Shown piece by piece: positions 57,453 through 64,000 of a DNA stretch of 64,000 nucleotides. The notes under the pieces were generated by a model. That model searched no databases. It was not told the DNA's origin and was given only the letters and a program-made list of their open reading frames with translations. The DNA is taken from the NCBI RefSeq assembly GCF_945859685.1, contig NC_079147.1:64634946-64698945 (forward strand). Reading direction: 5' to 3'. Position 1 is the stretch's first letter, and the number at the start of each line of letters is the position of its first letter. The stretch is from Eupeodes corollae (taxonomy: Eukaryota > Arthropoda > Insecta > Diptera > Syrphidae). A program made the translations under genes and the position numbers.

Positions 57453-59179
57453 CTAGCTGACCCGACGAACTTTGTTCCGCCTTAATGGCAATAAATAAGC
57501 AGATTGTGTTTTTTTTATTGGAAAAAATACAAAAAAAAAATTAAATAACTACATTAACCATACATTATTATTTCTGTATTTTAGTACATAGGTTGCTCTT
57601 CACTTAAGTACCTTGTGATACACGACATTTTTTGTTTTATTATCAGGCGCAAAAACAAACAACGCAGATGGTCTTCCGACCCGTGAACATGCCACGTATA
57701 ATTGACCATGGGAAAAACATGAATGTTCTAGATTTAAACCACAAACTTTTAAGGATTGGCCTTGTGATTTGTTGATGGTCATGGCAAATTAAAGACGTAT
57801 CGGAAATAGAAGTCTTTTTAATTCAAACGGCATATCGGTTGGGATCATCGGGATCCTCGGAATGAGAACTTCCTCACCTTTGAATTTTCCTATCATTATC
57901 GTAGCGTAAATTACATTGTTCATCAATTTACTAACCACCAAACGCGTACCGTTGCACAGTTTTGGTTGGTTTATGTTTCGAAGCATGATTACTACGGAGC
58001 CAACCTTTAGGCGTAAATTGTGCGGTGGTAAGCCAGGCACGTCCAAAGAGTTTAAAAATTTAATTGGATAGTTGGTGGCTTCATCTTCATTTGTGACGCA
58101 GTCAATAGATTTGAATGAATGCATTGTTCCAATGATCTTATTTTGAATTATGTAGTTCAGGTCATTTACATCTTTATTCTTAGCCGCTAAAATTGCTCGC
58201 TCACTCAACCATTCATTATTTTTGTAGTTAGAAATAATATTTGGAAATACATTGTTGATAAGTTCGTCTTTTGATGAGACAAAATTACAGAAATTATTTG
58301 GAAATGATATTAATCCGCTTGATTTATCGACAGGTACTTGACCATTACCGATAGTCAGCAATTGCTCCGAGAAATCTTCAGCAGATGTATCATTAAGCAA
58401 TGTAACTCTCATGTTTGTTGTCAGCTGCAGTTTCTTCACATAGCGCCATAGATTTGACGATTTGAGGCAAGCGTTTATTTCATCGGCAGCCGTAGATCTT
58501 GGAATTACTGGTAGTATTTGGCGGAAATTGCCAGACAGTAAAATCATTGCTCCTCCAAAACATCTCGAATCATTGCGTAAGTCTTTTAATGTTGCCAACC
58601 GAGCTGTTTCATGGGCTGCTTCACTTTGCTCTCGTGATTGAGAAGCACGAAGTCGAGTCATACTATCGCGGCGCTGTTCACGTGCAATTTCTTGTTCTTC
58701 TTCAGTCCTTTCATTTGCAGTATTTTGTATTCTTCTTGCATTACGGCTTTGTCGGGAAAGATTCGATCTTCTTGGTCGCGGCATTATTAATTAAACTTCA
58801 CTTCACTTTTAATTAAACTTCACTTCACTTCAATCCACTTCTTAATTATTTATTTAATAGAAATAGTTTTAATATTGATTTCTTACAAATATCAAATTGT
58901 CATCCATACGTCATTACATAGCTGTCATTTTACGTCAATTACATAGCTGTCATTTGCGTTTTGTTATTCCAAGTCTGATTCTTTTTTGTTATACCACGTT
59001 TTATAGTGACTGACGTTTCATGTCAAGTCACACGGGAACGCTGTCGAATGGGATAAAAAGTATCCTATGTCCGTCTCCTGGCTCTAAGCTACCTCCCTAC
59101 CAATTTTCAGCCAAATCTGTTCTGCCGTTCTTGAGTTATAAGTGGTGTAACTAACACGACTTTCTTTTATAAATATAGA
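57453..59179 (-). mobile_element. Helitron, internally deleted, both termini present
   Basis: On the minus strand the element begins TCTATATTTATAAAAG (5' TC) at 59179 and ends ...GTCAGCTAG at 57453. It has the CTRR-type end and a GAAC-AAA-GTTC palindrome 10 nt before CTAG. The flanks are A on the 5' side and T on the 3' side, the AT target of Helitrons. No target duplication is present, as expected. The interior has a residual helicase frame lacking the Rep/HUH nuclease and the helicase N-terminal motifs. Confidence 0.87.
57600..58784 (-). pseudogene. Helitron RepHel remnant: N-terminus fused to helicase C-terminal part
   Basis: 331 codons (58784-57789), then one TAA, then the same frame continues 62 codons to 57600. 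Residues 1-64 are the Arg/Glu/Gln-rich Helitron N-terminus (MPRPRRSNLSRQSRN...). They are joined directly to Pif1-like helicase sequence: LSGNFRQILPVIP (84-96, with Asn where Asp is usual), MRVTLLND, LRLKVGSVVIMLRN, and after the stop TINKSQGQSLKVCGLNL and LYVACSRVG (motifs V-VI). HUH nuclease, Walker A and Walker B are deleted, so it cannot replicate on its own. The long open frame with one stop points to a recent loss. Confidence 0.83.
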
Positions 59180-59184
59180 TTTCG

Positions 59185-59805
59185 TAACAAAAAATTGACT
59201 CATTTTGAGATTTCGAATATTGACCAAAAACGTTTTTTTTTTTAAATTCAAAAATTAGATACAATTAATTATCAAATAATCAAACAAGAGCTTTAGGAAA
59301 AATACTTAAACAATTTTGTAATTATGAAGTTTAAAATTAATTCCGGTTTCTTGGAACACGCCCGACCACTTCTTGTCCCTATTAATATCTTTCGAAGTAC
59401 TGCTTAAGACAAAATGCATTGCAGTTTTTGGATTGGTAGACTTAAAAATTTGCAAAGACTCAAATGATTTTACAGTGTTGTGAAAAATGCTTTTTAGAGA
59501 CCAGTTTCATTAAGTACTACATAAATTGGGGTATTTTCAGGCAGGTTGGAACATCTTTTGACAAAGAACCTTTGGAGCTTTTTTCAACCTGTGTATAGTC
59601 TTTGTTTCCCTAAACCTGTGCACAACCATACTTTATAAATTAAGCTGCTATGTCATGCATTTCAAACTTAGGTAAACGAAGAACATATTTTTTTTCTTAC
59701 GAATTATATTATAACTTGTTATTTTTAATGCGGTGTCATTGGAATACCATTTTTCACTACCGGGTTTCCTACTCCCATTCCTAAAAACAATCTTTTTTTA
59801 TAATT
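59185..59805. other. No gene seen
   Basis: Spacer between the Helitron and the family D copy. No exon or repeat end recognised. Confidence 0.4.
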
Positions 59806-59809
59806 CACA

Positions 59810-62640
59810 AGGACGGGGGTTATTAGTACCCTTTATATGTTTATATTTAAACACAGTGCGAGTGTTAGAAAAATAGGGAAGGATTTAAAAGGAGATACCG
59901 GTGCACATTGGTCTTAAAGTTCTGAACATCAAAATGGGAGGAAAAAACAGAGTTGGCCAAAGCATTCTTCATTCTCGATGTGCGATTTAAGAAAGAATCT
60001 CTATACTTGACAGTACGCCCGAAATTGAACTCAAGGGTAAACTGATTAGCATTCCTAGAAGTGCGAGTATTATGGCTGAATAGTTTATGGGGTGGAATGC
60101 AACTGGCTAATTCGACAGAACATTGTTTGTAAAAATATCGATAAAACAACGAAAGGCATGAAACATTGCAGCGGTGTTCTAGCGATGTAAATGTTTCGAT
60201 TATAGTTCTATCGCCTATCATTTTTAAAGCCCTTTTTTGTATTCTATCCAAGAGATTTAAGCTTGTTTTAGGGGCACCTGCCCAGATATGCGAATTATAT
60301 TCAAGCTTTGGACGGATGAAGGCTTTGTAGATTACAACCAGATCAGAAGTTGTAAAAAATGTCTTGCACCGTCGGAAATATCCTAAGCACTTGGCAGCAT
60401 TTTTGGCAATATCAAATATATGATCGTTCCATTAAAAGGTGATCTTTTACCAAGTTATTACAGTTGATTAGTTTCTTGGATGCAAATGCCACTCATAGAT
60501 AGTGGCATCGGGGGTGTGTTACGCTTTAACGACAGGAGACAGCATTGAGTTTTCGAAGCATTAAATTCTACACGGTTTTTGATTCCCCATTGGACAATGC
60601 TGTCAAGATCAGAATTTAATGAGCTTATCATACGCTGCCGTTGAAGTTCCACATCCGAAGGACAAGGATGTGAATCTATAAACGAGTATGAGAAGCTGAG
60701 GGTACTGTCATCGGCAAAACAGGTTAATGGATTAGAAGTGGCAGACATAAGATCATTTATGAATATAAGAAAGAGTGTCGGAGACAAAACGGAGCCCTGG
60801 GGAACACCAGCATTTATTTTATGAATTTCAGACTTGTAACCACCCAAAATAACTTGTATTGAACGGTTAGAAAGGTAATTTATAATCCAACGAAGAAGAG
60901 ATTCATCAATACCAAAAGCACGCATTTTCGATAAGAGAGCTTGGTGCCAAGCTCTATCAAATGCTTTTGAAATATCAAGTGCAATAATCTTACTTTCTCC
61001 AAAACGATGTAAAGATTTGTTCCACTGTTCGGTGAGATGAACCATGAGATCACCAGTGAACCTATTGCTACGAAAATCATACTGTCGGTCATTAAGAAGC
61101 GTCCGTTCTTTGAGATATTTCTTGAGCTGATAATTAATCAGCGTTTCCATGACCTTGGAAAGAAGGGACGTGAGTGCTATTGGACAATAGTTAGAGGGAG
61201 AGGAGGATTCGCCTTTTTTAGGGACAGGCTGCAAAAATGCAGTTTTCCATCTAATCGGGAAGAGACCTGTAGAATAGGACAGATGGAAAAGCTTACGCAG
61301 TGGTTTCATCAGCGTTGAAGAACACCTCTTCAGAACAATAAGTGACCAGCGGATTTCTGAATGTCAAGGTCTTTCAGTACTTTTGCGACTGCACGAGTGC
61401 GAAAGAAGATTCGTCCCATAGAATCATTTACGATCTCAAGAACGGGAGGACTCATGACACTTTCCGGTAGCGTCAAATTTACAGCAAACTCTGCTGCAAG
61501 CAAATTGGCTTTATCAATCGAGCTTACATAGCGAGTGTCATTGTGGACGAGCGTTGGAACCGAGGATGACGTGGTGTTTCGTACGTTTTTTTTACAAATG
61601 ACCAGAAATGTTTACTACCTTTGGGACATAGTAGTATTTTTAGCCTGATTTCTGATCATGCAAACATTTTATTCGTCGAATATAAACATTACAAGTCTTT
61701 TTAGCTTATTTGAACTTATTCAGGTTTTCCTCAGTCGAGTTGGCTTTATAACAACGGAAACTTACATCTCTGAACCTAATAACCTCTTTACAGCTCGAAT
61801 CAAACCATGAGTTTTCTTTGGGTTTGATAGATTTTACCGTATTCGGGATAAAATTTCTCATTCCACAAAGAATTAAATTTGTAACCATATCTGCGCTGGA
61901 ATCCACGTCACGATCGAGGAAGCATAGTGACCAGTTAAAGTTCCTGAACAATTCATTGAGACCGTCCCAGTTGGCTTTCTCATAGGAGTTTTTTCTTTAA
62001 CTGGGTTTTTTAGGCATTAGAATTTTGCAGAAACAATACAATGGTCTGAGGTGCCTAGAGGCGGTAATACACTGATTGTGTATTTATTAGGGTAAGGGGT
62101 AAGAAACAAGTCCAGGGTGTTGACGGATTGACCTACAACGTCATTGATTCGAGTTGGATAATCGACAAGCTGAGTTAATTGATTTAACTCAGCAAAGATC
62201 TCAACATACCTTCCTTCCGGTGTTGACTGGCCAGAATAACGAAGCCAAGAAGAATTGTGTACATTGAAACTGCCCGCAATGACCATTTCAGTGTGAGGAT
62301 AATGGGCAAAAATTCTTTAAATGGAGTCAGACAGATCATCAAATTCGTTAAAAGTTGAATTTCTTCCCAGATTTGGACTTCGATATAACAAACATGCAAC
62401 ATTGAAGTTTGTGTTAGTGCACAAACCATATTGTGACTGAAGTTGGTACGCAACATCATTTATTACATACACGGCTAATCCATGATGAAGAAAAAATAAT
62501 GGCACTAAGTTATAGCCACTTAGATTAAATTCCGAATGATCGGCATCTACACCTATTTGAGTATCACTCAACTCCAAAACAGCTGGCCGGTTTGATGCAC
62601 ATATGTGGCACATACATTCTTTTTTAAACCACGAATCCTG
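59810..62640 (-). mobile_element. Jockey-like retrotransposon (family D, copy 3), longest copy
   Basis: 5'-truncated in the endonuclease. Minus-strand order: endonuclease pieces 62613-62017 (ALSDTQIG-like LELSDTQIGVDADHSEFN; VIAGSFNVHNSSWLRYSGQS; LGTSDHC), linker 61951-61706 (KENSWFDSSCKEVIRFRD), reverse transcriptase 61309-60458, and C-terminal domain 60251-59865 (TSLEHRCNVSCLSLFYRYFY). The 3' end is near 59810. There is no RNase H. Frameshifts lie between each block. Confidence 0.8.
60458..61309 (-). pseudogene. Family D reverse transcriptase frame
   Basis: 283 open codons covering the catalytic core: WKTAFLQPVPKKGESSSPSN, LDISKAFDRAWHQALLSKMR (first catalytic Asp), INAGVPQGSVLSPTLFLIFI and CFADDSTLSFSYSF (FADD, both Asp present), then WGIKNRVEFNASKTQCCLLS. 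It ends by frameshift at QETNQL; the C-terminal domain resumes in another frame at 60251. It is the only family D copy with an intact catalytic core. Confidence 0.82.
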
Positions 62641-63129
62641 CTTAAATCCACCCTGAATTCACCCACCATTCGAATGTTCAAAACTAATTTAAGCACAATT
62701 CGGACAATTACCTATGATATATGTTTTATCTTGAATCCAATTTGAACCTTTCAGTTACAGATTTCCACTAGTGTTATGCCTAAGTGAAAATCTGCATACT
62801 GATCCGCCCGTGGTTAACTAGATATTAGATATACCAATTTATCCGAAAATACATCAGCAAACTTATCTAACTTTATTGAAGGTTCTATTGGTCGCAGTAG
62901 GTTCTGAACTAATTCTCCATACATTCGAGAAAATATGCGTCAAGACAAGGTGTAATGGTCATCTTCTGATGAGCCCGACCATTACATCGGGGCAAAACGC
63001 ATATTTGAACACCATGCTGGTTTATTTTTATATTCATTTTTATGATTTTAAATCATATTTATTTAATTAATCATAGTTTAAAACACGATAGTACTATTCA
63101 CTAGAAGAATAATGTCATTCGTATATAAG

Positions 63130-63240
63130 AGAACATTTATTTCAATTCCCTCCAGGAATAGACCAATTGGAAGTTCCGAGTGCAGATCATTCACACGCAG
63201 CCTTGCTTAACACCATCTCTAGTACGTAAGAAATTAGACG
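63130..63240 (-). mobile_element. Tiny reverse transcriptase fragment of another non-LTR family
   Basis: The minus strand reads RTRDGVKQGC, then (after a deletion) NDLHSELPIGLFLEGIEIN. These are the two halves of the RT box before the catalytic FADD of a different family, with the middle missing. Confidence 0.5.
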
Positions 63241-63324
63241 TACTGGTCCCAAAACAGACTGCTGCAAACGTATCCTGATATAGTCATTTGATTATTTAAA
63301 TAATTTTACTTTATATTCCTAACC

Positions 63325-63515
63325 AGTGCGTTAGATTGACATGCTAGAGGTCTTGGATTCGATCCTTAAAGTTTTTTTCACGGGTACTGCCTTTTGTGAG
63401 GAATTGACAAATTTTCCAAGAGTAATTCTTGTCATGAAAAGTGCTTTCTGTAGGAAAGTGGGACTGTAGGTCCCCTGCATTCCCGCCAACAATACTCGCA
63501 CACAAATCAAGCATA
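63325..63515 (+). mobile_element. tRNA-derived SINE, copy 5 (tail missing)
   Basis: Plus-strand head GAGGTCTTGGATTCGATCCT, body TTTTTTTCACGGGTACTGCC and GTCATGAAAAGTGCTTTCTG, and AATACTCGCACACAAATC. It ends before the GTTGCGCCACCC tail. Confidence 0.65.
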
Positions 63516-63519
63516 TAGC

Positions 63520-64000
63520 TTTTTATCTGGCTTAGTTGCAGTTAAATAAGGTTCAAAAGTTGTTACCATAAGCAGCTAGTTATTCATTAAGTATGTTGTT
63601 GTTGTTGTTCAAGATCCAAGTTAAGGAGCTTTGTTTTCTGTTGCCGATGTTACTGCAAAATTGACTTCTTCAAGGTCAATTGGTCTAACTAAAATTTAAA
63701 GGTATTTGTTAAATATAGCACACACTGTTCTGGAAAGCATCAGGATTTATTGCCCTTGCAAAATGATTCATAAGCTCGGGGAACTAAATTTAAAAGTTAG
63801 AACTTAATCGACAAAATGTTCTCTTATTAAATATTCTAATTGGTTTCAGTAAATATTAAAACCTTTTGAATGTCATTGCTAAAGATAAATTGAATTTGAA
63901 TATAAAAAAATAAGCTTGGAGAAAAGCAAATTGAAGACTGAATGTAAATTTACTGGATAAGGTGGTTAAATTTTAAAGCGCCGATGTTGATTTTGGAAGA
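63520..64000. other. No gene seen
   Basis: AT-rich; a short GTT run at about 63595-63609 only. Confidence 0.4.

Noticed and set aside
57600..58784. Host Pif1-type helicase gene
   Set aside because: It lies between exact Helitron ends and lacks Walker motifs.

Overview
The window is AT-rich, intron-bearing animal DNA that looks like an insect, most likely a fly (Diptera). The evidence is two spliced insect-type host genes, a fly-like TATA promoter, and a repeat load of Tc1/mariner, Harbinger, Helitron, MITE, SINE and several non-LTR retrotransposon families. Nothing resembles a bacterial operon, and most long open frames are dead transposon pieces. All family names come from reading translated motifs, not from a search.

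Host genes. Both are on the minus strand. (1) The 5' part of Sar1, the COPII small GTPase: three exons at 8105-8719 encode residues 1-76 (P-loop and DLGGH). The remaining exons were not found between 1 and 8104, so intron 3 must run past the left edge of the window or the locus is broken. (2) A complete six-exon short-chain dehydrogenase/reductase (257 aa, farnesol dehydrogenase/DHRS11-like) with exons at 54643-54509, 54419-54254, 48976-48850, 32627-32492, 32002-31865 and 31800-31729. All splice phases agree. A TATA box lies at 54754-54746 and two AATAAA signals follow the stop. Intron 2 (5.3 kb) and intron 3 (16.2 kb) are swollen by nested repeats.

Layout. 0.65-4.1 kb: DD41D mariner remnant, RTE-like 3' fragment, and a jockey-like copy (family D) split by a Tc1 fragment. 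4.75-7.53 kb: an inverted pair of Tc1-type ends enclosing a Harbinger element (target duplication CAG) and two MITEs. 8.1-9.7 kb: Sar1 start and upstream region. 10.07-11.05 kb: copy of an unclassified repeat (family G) with internal units of about 170 bp. 11.2-17.7 kb: an RTE-like copy split by a second non-LTR element (family B). 20.6-27.6 kb: a family D copy split by an almost complete two-ORF non-LTR element (family C). 27.8-31.3 kb: MITE and a possible Myb/SANT-type transposon remnant. 31.7-54.75 kb: the SDR gene, whose introns hold three RTE-like copies, four more G copies, SINEs, an RNase H-bearing retroelement fragment, a MITE and a mariner fragment. 55.19-56.44 kb: a DD41D element with both ends. 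57.45-59.18 kb: an internally deleted Helitron with both termini. 59.8-62.6 kb: the longest family D copy. 63.1-63.5 kb: a small RT fragment and a SINE.

How it fits together. Insertion order can be read from nesting: RTE copies enter G repeats, family B enters an RTE copy, C enters D, and SINEs enter G copies. Exon 3 of the SDR gene is bracketed by G copies in opposite orientation, which could pair in the pre-mRNA. No CRISPR array, rRNA, convincing tRNA gene or clearly new multi-gene system was seen. The most unusual items are the repeat-bracketed SDR exon, family G itself, the tRNA-derived SINE family and the intact-ended Helitron.
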